From the NCBI RefSeq assembly GCF_016808095.1, contig NC_068976.1, positions 13,425,001 through 13,489,000 of the forward strand: a stretch of DNA of 64,000 nt, written 5' to 3'. The position numbers and the translations under genes are program-made. Origin of the DNA: Vigna angularis. Its lineage: Eukaryota; Streptophyta; Magnoliopsida; Fabales; Fabaceae. The notes beneath the pieces are model-generated. The model saw only the letters and a list, made by a program, of their open reading frames with translations, made no database searches and was not told the origin of the DNA. Numbering within the stretch: the first letter of the stretch is position 1; every line of letters starts with the position of its first letter. This document shows positions 26,418 through 38,351 of the stretch, one piece after another.

Positions 26418-27880
26418 AACGGATGTCAACATCCGTTTCACCTTCAACAGATATTGACCTCCGTAAATGGATGTTGACATCCTTTTACATATTTTATATT
26501 TTATTTTATTGTTTTTATTTTAAAAAAAAAGCTTCAACGGATGTAGTCACATCCGTTTAATGAATTTTTAAAAAATATTTTAATTATTATTTAAATAATA
26601 ATACATAAATTAAAGGTTTAATAGGTTCGGAGGTCCTTATATTTGTGGGTTCGTTTCAATTGGGTCCTCCAATTTTGAAAGTGATCAATTTGGTCCCTAA
26701 TTTAACAAAATTGAGTCAATAATACCCTTTCCGTTAAATGTAATGGACGACGTTAACTTTTTAAACATGTGTGGCATGTTGAGGCATCCTTTTATTTGCA
26801 GGTGACATGGTTTTATTTGAAGGATGCTTCAACATACCACATGTTTAAAAAGTTAATGACGTCCATTACATTTAACGGAAAGGGTATTATTGACTCAATT
26901 TTGTTAAATTAGGGACCAAATTGATCACTTTCAAAATTGGAGGACCCAATTGAAACGAACCCACAAATATAAGGACCTCCGAACCTATTAAACCTAAATT
27001 AAATTAATAATAATTATTTTATTAAATAAAATAATATTAATTTAAAAATAATTAATAAAATAATTTTAAAAAATTAAATAATATTTATATATTAATTTAA
27101 AATACAATAAATTAAAAATTAAAAAGAAAAAAAAACTTCAAATGTGGTCACATCCGTTTTAATAAATTTTCAAAAAAGATATTTTAATTATTATATAAAT
27201 AATAATACATAAATTAAATTAATAATTATTATTTTATTAAATAAAATAAAATTAATTTATAAATAATTAAGTAATAATTTAAAAAAAATTAAATAATATT
27301 TATAGATTAATTTAAAATACAATAAATTAAAAAATTAAAAACTAAAAAAAAAGGAAAACTTGAAAGCATGTGGAATGTCGCCACATGACACATCCATTTT
27401 AATATATTTATAAAAAGTATTTTAATTATTATCTAAATAATAATACATAAATTAAATCAATAATTATTATTTTATTAAATGAAATAAAATTCATTTATAA
27501 ATAATTAAGTATTAATTTTTAAAAAATTAAATAATATTTATATATTAATTTAAAATACAATAAATTAAAAAACTAAAAACTAAAAAAAAAAACTTCAACA
27601 GAGACACATCGTTTTAATAGTTTATAAAATATATTTTAATTATTATTTAAATAATAATACATAAATTAAATTAATAATTATTTTATTAAATAAAATAAAA
27701 TTAATTTATAAATAATTAAGTAATAATTTTAAAAAAATTAAATAATATTTATATATTAATTTAAAATACAATAAATTAAAAAATTAAAAAAAAAAACTTC
27801 AACGAATGTGGTTCATCCGTTGAAGAATTTTTTCTTCAACGAATGTCGACATCAGTTTAAGAAAAGAAGTGGGGTGTAGG
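26418..27880. repeat. AT-rich tandem array with hairpin heads (about 204-234 bp units)
   Basis: Each unit opens with an ACTTCAACGGATGT-type head that can fold on itself (the clearest is AACGGATGTCAACATCCGTT at 26418-26437). An AT-rich body follows with the ordered blocks TATTTTAATTATTATWTAAA, AATAATACATAAATTAAAT, TTTATTAAATRAAATAAAA and AATTTAAAATACAATAAATT. Unit starts fall near 26532, 27135, 27358, 27592 and 27796, giving spacings of 215 (after removing the inserted 389 bp), 223, 234 and 204. The first unit is interrupted by the foldback element at 26615-26994. Confidence 0.75.
26615..26994. mobile_element. Foldback MULE-type MITE with 9-bp target duplication
   Basis: A 380-bp near-perfect inverted repeat with arms of about 175-180 bases meeting near 26800-26815. 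It begins GGTTTAATAGGTTCGGAGGT and ends in the complement. It is flanked by the perfect 9-bp direct repeat TAAATTAAA (26606-26614 and 26995-27003). Long inverted arms plus a 9-bp duplication are hallmarks of non-autonomous Mutator-like elements. No coding capacity. It sits inside a unit of the AT-rich tandem array, so it inserted after that array formed. Confidence 0.9.
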
Positions 27881-27999
27881 ATATTTTAAAATATAAATGA
27901 TAGTTTTAGAATTTAAAAAAAATGTGATGGTGCAGATAATAATATGGAATGGTGTAGGGAGTAACCCTCACGTTTTCGTTTGGTTTCAACACGTGTATT

Positions 28000-29538
28000 T
28001 TTCAACACGTGATATCGTTTTCATTTGGTTTCTATACTCGATTTCCATTGCTTTTTAATTACACAATCAGGATCAACAAAAATGCTTTTCAAATTTTATT
28101 TAAAATTATTTTATCAATTATATGTATAAAAAGAAAGGAAAGGAATGACTAAAACGAAATTAAAAAGTTGGAACATTAATCAGTAATCCTAGATGAGTGA
28201 AGAATGTAACATTTTCATGTTTCGTGAAAGATCTAAAATATGTTAACATAATTTATTTAGATATATAACACATATTACATTATATTTATTTAGAATATAC
28301 TATCATTGCACACTAAATGTATGAATGGTAAAACGATCACATATGCATACTTAGATGCTCCAAGAACTTAGTAAAGACTGTTATCAAAATATATATACTT
28401 TTTTTTAGTTGTTAAATATTATCCAACATAAAATTTAAATTATTATATATTAAAAAATCAACTATACTGAAATTTAAAATTTTAATTATTTACCTATAAG
28501 TGAAAAGTTTTGGTTTTGCATTGTTTAGTAGAAAGGGAGTTTAAATTAGTATGGAATTGAATCATCAACTAATGGTAAATGAATGGTTATGTTACCTACG
28601 CTTCAGTCTTCACGCTCCCTGTTGGCTACCATATGTCAACCTACTCCACGCTCAATGACGCCTCTTCCTCCATCAAGGCCCAACTCAACTCAACCCCTCT
28701 ATTGGGTTTCTCTTTCACATAATAACCAGCTTGTTTTGGCAATTGCTTCTTGCACCTCATCTTCACCTCACATGCTGTATATCAAATTATTGATCTACTC
28801 AAGAGAGTTCATTCATGCTGGTAAGGAGTCAAATAAAATGACTCATTGTCTGGCCAATTGTGGGACTTGACAGTTTATACTATTCTTGTTTGGCAATGGC
28901 AACGACCTTCTCCTCCACTCCAAACAATTCCATTTCAAGTTTGGTTTGGTTGATTTGTAATGTATAATGACAAATCATCAGAAATCGAGAAAACGAGTAA
29001 AACAACAATCGTTCAAATATTACACCTCAACAATAACACATTACAAGCGACATTATCCAGCCCAAAAATAGCCATAAAATCAACCTTGTGCTAAGTCAAC
29101 CGAATCTAATCGCTGCTGAGTACAACATTTCCCAACTGTGTCAAACGGGAAATGTTAGTTGAACGCAAGGTGACATAACTTATTTGCTTGAGAAAAGGGG
29201 TAAAAAGATTATATAAGCGTTTTTTCCTTTCATTCTCTAAAAGGACTGTACATCTAACACGAGGGATAACATCGAGACGATGAATATAATGATAAAATCA
29301 ATTGGAACAGAAAATTTTCCGTGAAAATCCAAATTAAGCTATCCTAAAGACTTCTATTCTATGATTTGAAAAGGACGAACCTTGAGAAGTAATGCCTGCA
29401 AATGACTTTTTAAAGCGGGTTTAAATCAATTTCAAGAAACCACTGCTTCTAGTATAAGTTAAGGGTATATGCCATTTACCCATGTCCAATTGTCCTTTCT
29501 AAAAGTAGGACAACCAACTGGGTAGAAAACGAATCTTT
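28000..29538. other. Intergenic region downstream of FAP2
   Basis: AT-rich with no recognised gene. Two CACGTG (G-box) hexamers lie at 27990-27995 and 28006-28011. The plus-strand open frame near 28583-28870 has no supportable identity. The FAP2 3' UTR should occupy the right end. Confidence 0.45.
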
Positions 29539-32500
29539 TTAGCACCTCCTAATGATACTCGCTATGTTCGTGCCGATCTCTTTTTTAGTTTCTTCGCACA
29601 CAGGAACATCTCCAATGTACATGTCAAAGAAAGCCCCTATAAGTTAAAATGATATCATGAGCTCAGTTTCATACTGAAGATAAAAGAAAAACAAATTCAA
29701 ACTGATGGACTGCAAGCACAGGTATTTGAAATGACTTACGGCACAAATCTTTGCTGTGGACACTTCCTATCTGATTGTCACCAACTGCACAGGTAAAAAA
29801 ACGAACACTTCAGTTCACACAACACAGAGAAAAGACACAAAACATGAGTTTAATCACCGTTTTCCCAGAGGCAAACAGTATAAATAAATTTATTTTCAGT
29901 AGTGCTGTCAAAATGGATTGTAACCCGTGAGTCAACCTGGCTCACCACGGGTTTGAGCCGGGTTAGATTTGAAAAAAATATAATTTTTTTATGCGGGCTA
30001 GTTTTCAACCCGGCTCACTTAGAATCCGACTCACCGGGTTGAACCCGGGTTGACTCACCAACCCACCTAATTTAATTTAATTATTTATTATTTTGTGTTT
30101 CAATATTATTAGTTAGCATTTTTTTATTATATATATTGTAGATGGTGATAAAGAAGATATTTCAAGTCAGAAAAATATTATAGATTTATCTATTTAAGAC
30201 TCTAATATTATAAAGAGACAAGTGATACAAAAATTAACAATATTAAAAACTTATTTGTTCGTCTTTTGTACATGTTTTTGGATTACGCTTTGATTGTATG
30301 ATATTTTTTTTATTTTGAATTGTCTTTAGAGTTTAACATTATTTTAGAGTGCCATTTATTTAGATTTGAAATAAAAAAATTGTAATTTTTTATTTTAAAA
30401 AAAAATTATAATTAAATGAGCTAGTGAGCCAACCCGTTTAACACACCAACTCGTGGTGGGTTGAGCCGGGTTCGAAGCTCGCTAATAAGTGAGCCGAGTT
30501 GGGTTGGCTCACTAAGTGACCAACCCGTGGTGGGCCGGGCCGGGTCGAGCCGGGTTACCCGTTTTCACAGCTCTAATTTTCAGAAGTCAAATACGTGTTG
30601 AAATATATAACTCACTTTTAGTGATCAGACGCCCATCAACTGTTTGTTTGAACTCAATTACTGTTCCCTGCAACATTGTAATATATCTAATGTAACCCTG
30701 ACATCATTAGTAATTTAGTAAACCAGAAAAGAAACATACTGATAAATTATTTACCAAAGGTATTGAGATATTCTCTTCGAAGTATGAACCAAATGTCTCT
30801 AGGCAATGAAAGTCCGTGGAAGGATTTGTCTGACCAAATATGGGGTTCAAAGGGCGTTAAAACTAGAACTAATACGGTGTTAAAACAACAAAATAAAAAA
30901 CATTTTCCTACATAGATAGAGTACCTTTACTAATCGAGCTCGAAGTGATTTTTCAAAAGCACTGTAATAAAAAATACCAAAACAAATCAGCAGCATGTTG
31001 CTTTACCATGTACTTTTATAATCAATTGTATAGCCTAACATCTCTATAGTAAGGCAGCACCTGGTAGGATGGGCTCCAGACCCAAAATTAAGTGGCCAAA
31101 AAGATCATATCGCATGGGACTAAGTTATTTTAATTATTTAATATCCTTTTTATTCCCTAAAGCTTGATGATGACAATTGTATGGTCGTCATCCGATTAGG
31201 TTAGTTGTAGAGTTATTGTTCTTTTGTAATTTGGGTTATGAAGAAATGAAAATTTTGTAATTAGAAGAGAATCACACCAGGTTTTTTTATAAACTCGTCC
31301 TGTAGTCCCAAAAGTTACTCAAATCTAAATTAACTAAATCATTTCTAATTCAAACACGGTTCAGCAAATTCTTAATGGGAAAAGGAAAATTACTCAGTAT
31401 TGAGACATCGAGATTTGTACAACAGCAATATGCAAAACTGAGATTTGGACAATTTTATAAGAGACAGAAGAAAAAGAAAACAAACAGAAGAGAATATTTC
31501 TTCAAAAACAAAGGGAAAGAAAGCCAAATCTAATTGTGAAAATATAATTTTAAATCACACTTTTCAGAAGATAAAACTATTACTTACTTTCTCACACTGT
31601 TAATCTTCATACCCCTGCAATTTACAACAAGTCTAACAGTCATGTTGATATCCTCCCTGCAATGGTAGAAAACAGAAAAGTTCCGTCAAATTTAAGATTA
31701 AATTCCATAAACACGAAACCAACCAATTGCTTCTTTAAGTTAGCAAAGCTTAGAAGTAGATAATATTTATCTAAATCCAGCTTCACGATATCCAATTGAT
31801 TAAATCAACTTAGTTATAAATTACCGACAATGTTCATAAAGACCTTCCCAAACTTTCATATGTACTTTATAATAATCAATGCAGGACTAATTTCCATCAC
31901 TGATAAGAAAAATCCTTCCCCAATAACATGTTATAGATTTATCAAAGATATGATGTTTGAGACCTGAGAAGATCCTGGTAGAAGTCCTGATGGTTATTCA
32001 GTTCATCAGCAGAAATTGATGCATATTTTGGCCCCAATTTCTTACAGAGGGAGTACGGATGAATATCTGTTAAAAGACCAAGAGTTACAGAAAATGAACC
32101 AATAATAATCTTTGTCTGTTCGAAAGGAAGTAGAAAATATTCAAGTAATCAAGAAAGCTTACAAACTCCAAAAGCATAGACTTTCAGTGACTTGATTTTA
32201 ACAATTGTCATGGTTCTGGATCCTGTTCCAACCAGGACCTGAAGCAGATTTAATTGATCAGTTTATCTAAAAAATATTAGGTAAAAATGGAATCTCAACC
32301 AAAGCATGTAATACCATAATAGGCAAATAAATTAATTCAAAAGGAATTGGAAAATAGAAACAAAAAAAAAATTACAAGATCACACCACTGACAATACTCG
32401 GATACTACTTATACTACTCGGATACTCTTACACCCAAGTACCTATTCCGTAAATCACCACATGTGGCTCATGGTTGAATTTTGGCTTACAGGATTGAAGT

Positions 32501-34785
32501 TGGTGGATAATCAGTTATCAGTTATTTCCACAATTATAAGTCAGTAAGTTCAGATCCTTCTTCTAACCCTCCCTCTATCAGTCTATAAACCGTAGTATAG
32601 CACTGTCATTTTCATTTCTTTTCTTCTTTCTGCATATTTTTTTTATTTCCTCAAAATATATATCCACAATTTTCCATCATTTTCCCTCAGCCTTTTCCAT
32701 CAAATCAATTTCAATCATTCTCAAAATTCTATTTCAAATCTTGTTATATTTTTTATTCATGATTTACATTTGCGATTGTTTGTATCACAATGTAATGATC
32801 TTTGGTGACTTAAGATGCCCCAAAGGTAAACATCAGATCCTTTTTCCAATTCACTCTGTCAGTCCAGAAACGATAGAATAGCAGTGTCATTTTCATCCTT
32901 CTCATTTCTTCTTCCTGCATCTTTTTCATTTCTACAGAAAATAAACCCAAAATTTTCCTTCATTTATCCTCAGCCTCTTCCAACAAATTATAAAATCCTG
33001 TTCTATTTCTGACTCATGACTTACATGTAGGATTGGTTAGTATCAGAATAAAATGCTGTTTGGTGGCCTACAGAGCCCAAATGCAACAGACCTAACAATA
33101 AATCTAGTGAAACTTATTTCAAATAAAAAATTTCAGCTCCATTTCACTTATAATTCTAGCAACATTTGTTTTTCTTGGGTCATAAACCATTGAGATACAG
33201 GAATAAGAATATGCCTAAAGAAAATTCTACTAAAACTTCTATTCAGCAATGAATTTTAGATTTTCATTCTCGTTAGCCAATTGTGACTACAGCATAAATA
33301 GTTGCATTTTTCAATTAGTGTTCTTTATATTTATTAACATGAGATGCATTGTTCATCCCAAAAGTTGGAATGCTACACATCCTCCACCTGGGATGTACTG
33401 CATATGGTTCATTGTTGAGTTTAGTTAGTTCAATAGTGAAGTTTTATCTATAAGCTAAAATTAGCTTATGTATAATTTATTTGTGGAAGTTTTCTCATAT
33501 TAGCTTCTCCAGAAGTTAATTTTTAATAAACCAACTTTTACTTATAAAGAAGTCTATTTTATTTTTCTTTCTTAGTCCTATAAGTTTTTATGGAAAGATT
33601 TACCTGAATAGTTCCTACGTATTTGATAGCCAGCATTTTTTTTAACTACTAGACATCAATCATGCAAAAATCTAGCAAAAAACTCTTAACTAAAAGTGTA
33701 AAAGTTGCATGGAGCACACAAAACCCTACGTACAAAACAGCATAAGGCCCAAAAGACCAGAAGAGAACTTTGCAAACAAAATATTAACCTCAGAGTTGAA
33801 GCCAAAATCCTTCTCTCCAGCAAATATATTGTCTAGAACCAAGGGAAATTCAATGCCAGTTTTAGGCTCAACTGCAGGTTTTGATTGGTTCAACTCAAGA
33901 TACGACAGGAACGGACACCCTTGGCATTCAACCTCCTTGGGCACTTGGTCAATGGTTCCATACATTTGCATATCAGGACTCTGCAATGGGCTAGCTAGAA
34001 CATTCGATGACCTATATGCAAAAAAAAATAAATAAGAAGAAGAAGAACAAACTTACATTTCACAAACCGAAGAAAGAAAATGACAAGCAAAGCTAACCTA
34101 TGCTTGAATTGAAGAATAGAATAAATTACAAATCATCTTAGGTATCATTTTTAAATTATTACTAAAAAATCCAAAAACTTAACTCATCATCAGATCCTGT
34201 AATTGAATTGCAATGTAATTAGCAGTGCATTTTAATCAAATTCTAACCATATTTCATCTAACATATCCCAGAAAATCAATAAAATTAACATCTCAGTTTT
34301 CATAATGTTCCATACAAGTTTTGAAAAGGTGGAACCAACGCTGCAGCCAGCGACAGAATAGGTAACGACCGAAGCCTCTTCGCTTCACTCCAAATCATCT
34401 TCATCGCCAAACTCGATATCTTCCCCAACTTTACAGACGCAAACGATTTCCTCTTCGATCGAAACGGAAACCCGAACAGACTCACATTCGTCGCCACGGC
34501 CTTAACCTGCGCACTACCAAACCGAGGAGGAGGAGGAGGTGGAGGAGAACCGCGCAGGGAACACGCCACATTGAAACTCGACGTGCGTGAGAGCCACACC
34601 AGAAACGCGCCGGCGAACCGCGACACGTGTCCCAAGGCTTCTCCGATCGCGAAACTTCCAGGATTGTTGGCCAGCGAATGCATGCAGCGCGAGCTCAGAG
34701 AATTGCGGAGCATGAATGGCTCCAAATAGGTGAACACTTCGGGATCCGAGTACAGCGACGGCAGCCAAACGAAATCGTTATTCAT
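29539..34785 (-). CDS. FAP2: Fatty-acid-binding protein 2 (chalcone isomerase-fold), chloroplast-type
   Basis: Ten exons on the minus strand with matching phases: 34785-34316, 34011-33789, 32238-32163, 32066-31964, 31656-31588, 30961-30925, 30829-30755, 30667-30616, 29784-29740, 29636-29539. They encode 415 aa with a TAA stop at 29541-29539. The chosen start is the first ATG in frame (MNNDFVWLPSLY). The C-terminal half has the chalcone isomerase-like fold: TGSRTMTIVKIKSLKVYAFGV, YSLCKKLGPKYASISADEL, REDINMTVRLVVNCRGMKI, AFEKSLRARLVK, GTVIEFKQTVDGRLITKI, LCRAFFDMYIGDVPVCEET. The family (FAP1-3) binds fatty acids in plastids and lacks the classical flavonoid isomerase role; localisation here is inferred from the family. 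The N-terminal exon is long, Pro-rich (seven prolines in a row) and Arg/Ser-rich. A hAT-type element sits in intron 8 and a duplicated block in intron 2. Confidence 0.87.
29902..30575. mobile_element. Non-autonomous hAT element in FAP2 intron 8
   Basis: 674 bp bounded by inverted termini TAGTGCTGTCAAAA (left) and TTTTCACAGCTCTA (right, complement TAGAGCTGTGAAAA). Perfect 8-bp target duplication ATTTTCAG at 29894-29901 and 30576-30583, the length expected of hAT elements. The subterminal regions are rich in AACCCGG/CCGGGTT and GTGAGCC motifs (29930-30065 and 30420-30560), and the centre is AT-rich. No transposase. It lies between exon 8 (ends 30616) and exon 9 (starts 29784) and leaves both splice sites intact. 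Confidence 0.92.
32551..33085. repeat. Direct duplication of about 280 bp in FAP2 intron 2
   Basis: Copy 1 starts CAGATCCTTCTTCTAACCCT at 32551 and copy 2 CAGATCCTTTTTCCAATTCA at 32833. Both continue through CTNTRTCAGTC, AGTGTCATTTTCAT, a CTTCNTNCTGCAT block, TTTCCHTCATTT and a CATGAYTTACAT block in the same order. They are clearly diverged, so the duplication is old. No coding sense. Confidence 0.75.
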
Positions 34786-36312
34786 CGCGACGCACAACGG
34801 CGATCAGTTCAAGAACCTGCGAAGCGAGTTCTCGCGGCGGCGTTTGAGAGGGGAATGAGAAAACTGAAAGGGAGAGAGACAAAAAGATTCTGTTTGGTTG
34901 GGATCGGAGAATAATTGAATGCTGAGGTTGGGCTTTTCGCGAGTGGCGACGTGAATTTTGGCGTTGTTGTTATGTCTGAAGGAAGGAAATGAGAGAGAGA
35001 AAGGAAAAGGAAAATGGAATTAAATAAGAGAAGGGAATATGCTTTGGACAGGGAAAGGGGAGAGAAGAGAAGTCAAGGAGGATTCAACCCAAAAGCGATC
35101 TTTAGAGGGTAAAAATGGAAAAGGTGGAAATTGTGGAGTAACTTTTTGTGCTTTCGAAAGGTGTGAATAGATAGCAAAAATATTTCTTTTTACACATAAA
35201 ATATGCTAGGGATAGATTGTAAAAATGGATATTTATTAGTTATGTATAATAGGTATTTTAATAAGTTTTTATAAATGGGTGGGATATAATATCATATTAC
35301 TTGTATTTATGGATATTTATTAGTAAAAAATTAAAATTAATTTATATTTTTTAAGTTAAATTTAATTAAAATTAAAATTAATTTATATTTTATTATATTA
35401 AAACTAATTAAAATTAAATTTTAATTTATATTATGTTTTATTTTATAATTTTATTTAAATTTTATTTTAAAAATTTATAAAATATATTTTTTAAATATAT
35501 ATATTCACGAATTTTAAAATATCAATAAATATTCAATAAATAAAAAATAACAGATAAATAATTTTATCACGAGTGAGTAAATATTATTTGTATCCTAGCA
35601 TGAAAAATTATCAGTAGACTACTATTGTAGCATAAGATGATCTTTGAAAACGAGAGAATGACGTTTATGACCTTTAGAATCTCTTTCTATAAGTCATGAC
35701 CTGGGCAATTAATGGCATCGATTGAGGTCGGGTTCTTGCTTCCGGATACTCTCTAGTAATACTCAATTTATTGCAATTATTTTTTATTAAAATTTTTTAT
35801 TTATATTCAATTTAGACTGTGGTTTTTTTTAGAGACTGGATCATTTCAGGAAGAGGAAATAGATTATTGGAATATGAATAAAGAATAAATCGGTGTTATT
35901 TGTTTTAAGAAATATAGAGAAAAAAGAAGAAATATTTAATAAAGTTTATAAATGATGTGACAAATAAAAGTAAATTTAATACATGATAAAATTATATAAT
36001 ATATTAAATAAAATATAAGTAAAATTTAATATAATAAATGATAAAATAAATTTAATAAAAAATAAAATAAAATTAGTTAAAATTAATTTAAAATATAACT
36101 TGAATGACATTTTATAAAAAACAAATTAATAAGTATAATTAATTTAAAATAAAATGTGATTGATTAAAAATAATTTCAATTAAATATTAAATTATAAAAA
36201 AATAATAATATTATTAACTAATTACTTTTGTCATTATAATTTTGTTAGTATTTTATTTGTATGTTATATTGTTTTTCTGTTTAATATTATTTTTATTATT
36301 ATGATTATTAGT

Positions 36313-36319
<7 letters not shown>

Positions 36320-36348
<29 letters not shown>
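36320..36348. repeat. (TA)n microsatellite
   Basis: About 14 AT units in AT-rich intergenic DNA. Confidence 0.95.
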
Positions 36349-36353
<5 letters not shown>

Positions 36354-36605
36354 ATCATTAATTTCAGTTAAAAGTCATTTTTCATCCTTTTCAAATATTA
36401 TATATCATTTACCTAAAAAAAGAACAAACATGTCATTCTCACACATCTTTTCATAAATAATAAATCCATTAAAAATAATACAGCCTAATTAAAAATAAGA
36501 AAAAACCATTCAAATAGTATTATAATTATTAATTAATTAATAATAGCATAAAGTCGTGTATTATCTATCTGGATGTTTGGTATTTTTTTATTACTCATCT
36601 AATAA

Positions 36606-36607
<2 letters not shown>

Positions 36608-36672
<65 letters not shown>
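36608..36672. repeat. (TA)n microsatellite
   Basis: About 32 TA units, 260 bases downstream of a shorter TA tract of the same kind. Confidence 0.95.
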
Positions 36673-36673
<1 letters not shown>

Positions 36674-38351
36674 TTGTGATTTTTATTATATAAATTAAGA
36701 TAATTAAATATATTATTTGGTATATATTATATTATGAGGTTTTGTTTCTTTTTCTTATTTTATTTTTCTTAGATAGATGTTTTTCATGACAAATTTTAGA
36801 TCATGATTTTAAAATATTATTAAAAATGAAATAAAAACAATTTTTATATATTAAATGAAAAGTATTACCATATATTGTTATTGTAGTCTTTATTTAACTT
36901 GTATGCATCTTTTTCATTACTTTTCCTGAAAGGGATCCAAAATCACATTCCCACATTATGCTTTTTATATGAATTCGTGTTCCATCATTATTATTTTTCT
37001 TTTCCTTTTGAGAAAAAAAAAATCTATAAAATCGTTTTAATTAATAATAACGTTATCTAATAGTTTGTATCGAAACATTATTTACGTGTTTAACGTGTTT
37101 AGCGTGTCATTATTTATTAACTTTAGAACTTTTTTTTTTGTTGAAAAATTAGGATCTCTTGACAATTTTTTTTCATAAAATCATTACTTATTTCTTAATA
37201 TTATCACGTTTTTTGATACTATTTAGATCAACCAATTAATTTAAATGGTTGAACTTGGAAACACAGCTCTTCAAGTATTAAAGATATACTCATCACATAT
37301 GCAATATTTTATATTAATATCACGTATGCATTGTTTTATATTAATATCAATATTTACACTTTATTAACAAATTTTGTATTTCTCCTGTGTATTTGACTTT
37401 TGTATTTAATTATGTAGGGACAAGTAGAAATGATAGCGCAAAAAAACACCAGGAATACAAAAAGAAAAATACCACGTCAGAATAAAACTAAAATTAGCCC
37501 TTGATTTTGTGATACACAATTAATTCTAAAGAGTAAAAGAATACAAAACAAAAATAAAATAAAATCCAAACTATTATATAAGTTTATAATATGGTAAAAA
37601 ATATTTTCAATAAAAGCATTGAAAGAAGTTAAGAATTATTTTCAATAACAACACAAATTTCACTGATTGTTTAAAGGATGTGAATAATATAAAAAGAGAT
37701 ATATAATTAGTAGAAATGAAATTATTAAAAAGAATTTTACTTAGCCATTGACCAAATTTATGTTTGTACTATGAAAGATGTGTGCAGCAGGGAAACAGAA
37801 CACAAGTCATGTAAGCAACAGCAAAACAAAACGCGTACACGTGAATCACGTGTTAAAACATTTCTCTAACATGGTAGAAAAGAACATCAAGGCCGACCAA
37901 TGGTGGAAACAAGAATTCAAAAGCAAATGAACATAGGTTTGAATTCAGAACTCCACAAATCAGCAACATCTCCTAATTATTTACACGTGTGCATGGAACA
38001 TGCATGCACAGCAACACAACACAAGTAGGAGGCAAAGTATGATCCCTGACAGAAATATGAAATATATCTTTCAATCTGTAAAAACATGATCACAAATCAT
38101 GGTATCATCAAATCTTGAAACTTGAGTAACAAATTTTGCCCTTTGAAGAAGGATGTGGAGATCAACTACAAGGCCCTTTTTCTCCACTCACTCATTCATT
38201 CATTCAACAAGATTAACTTGAAAATACAAATCAACAAATCGATTTTAATATTTAGTATACCTGACCCCTAGTATACCCAAAATCTGATCAACTCTTCAAT
38301 GTTAAAATATTGTGTTTGTTATCCCTTTTGGTGACATATATGGTTCACTGT

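Larger units (their letters stand above)
34786..38351. other. Intergenic region between FAP2 (5') and GPA1 (3')
   Basis: The first 300 bases upstream of the FAP2 ATG are GA-rich and probably contain its leader and promoter. From about 35200 to 37700 the DNA is extremely AT-rich. Two adjacent G-box hexamers CACGTG lie at 37838-37843 and 37847-37852. The last few hundred bases should be the GPA1 3' UTR. No gene recognised. Confidence 0.5.

Noticed and set aside
28583..28870. 95-codon plus-strand frame
   Set aside because: No motif, no neighbouring exons with matching phase, intergenic composition.
34627..34914. 95-codon plus-strand frame
   Set aside because: Antisense of FAP2 exon 1, whose splice and protein evidence is stronger.
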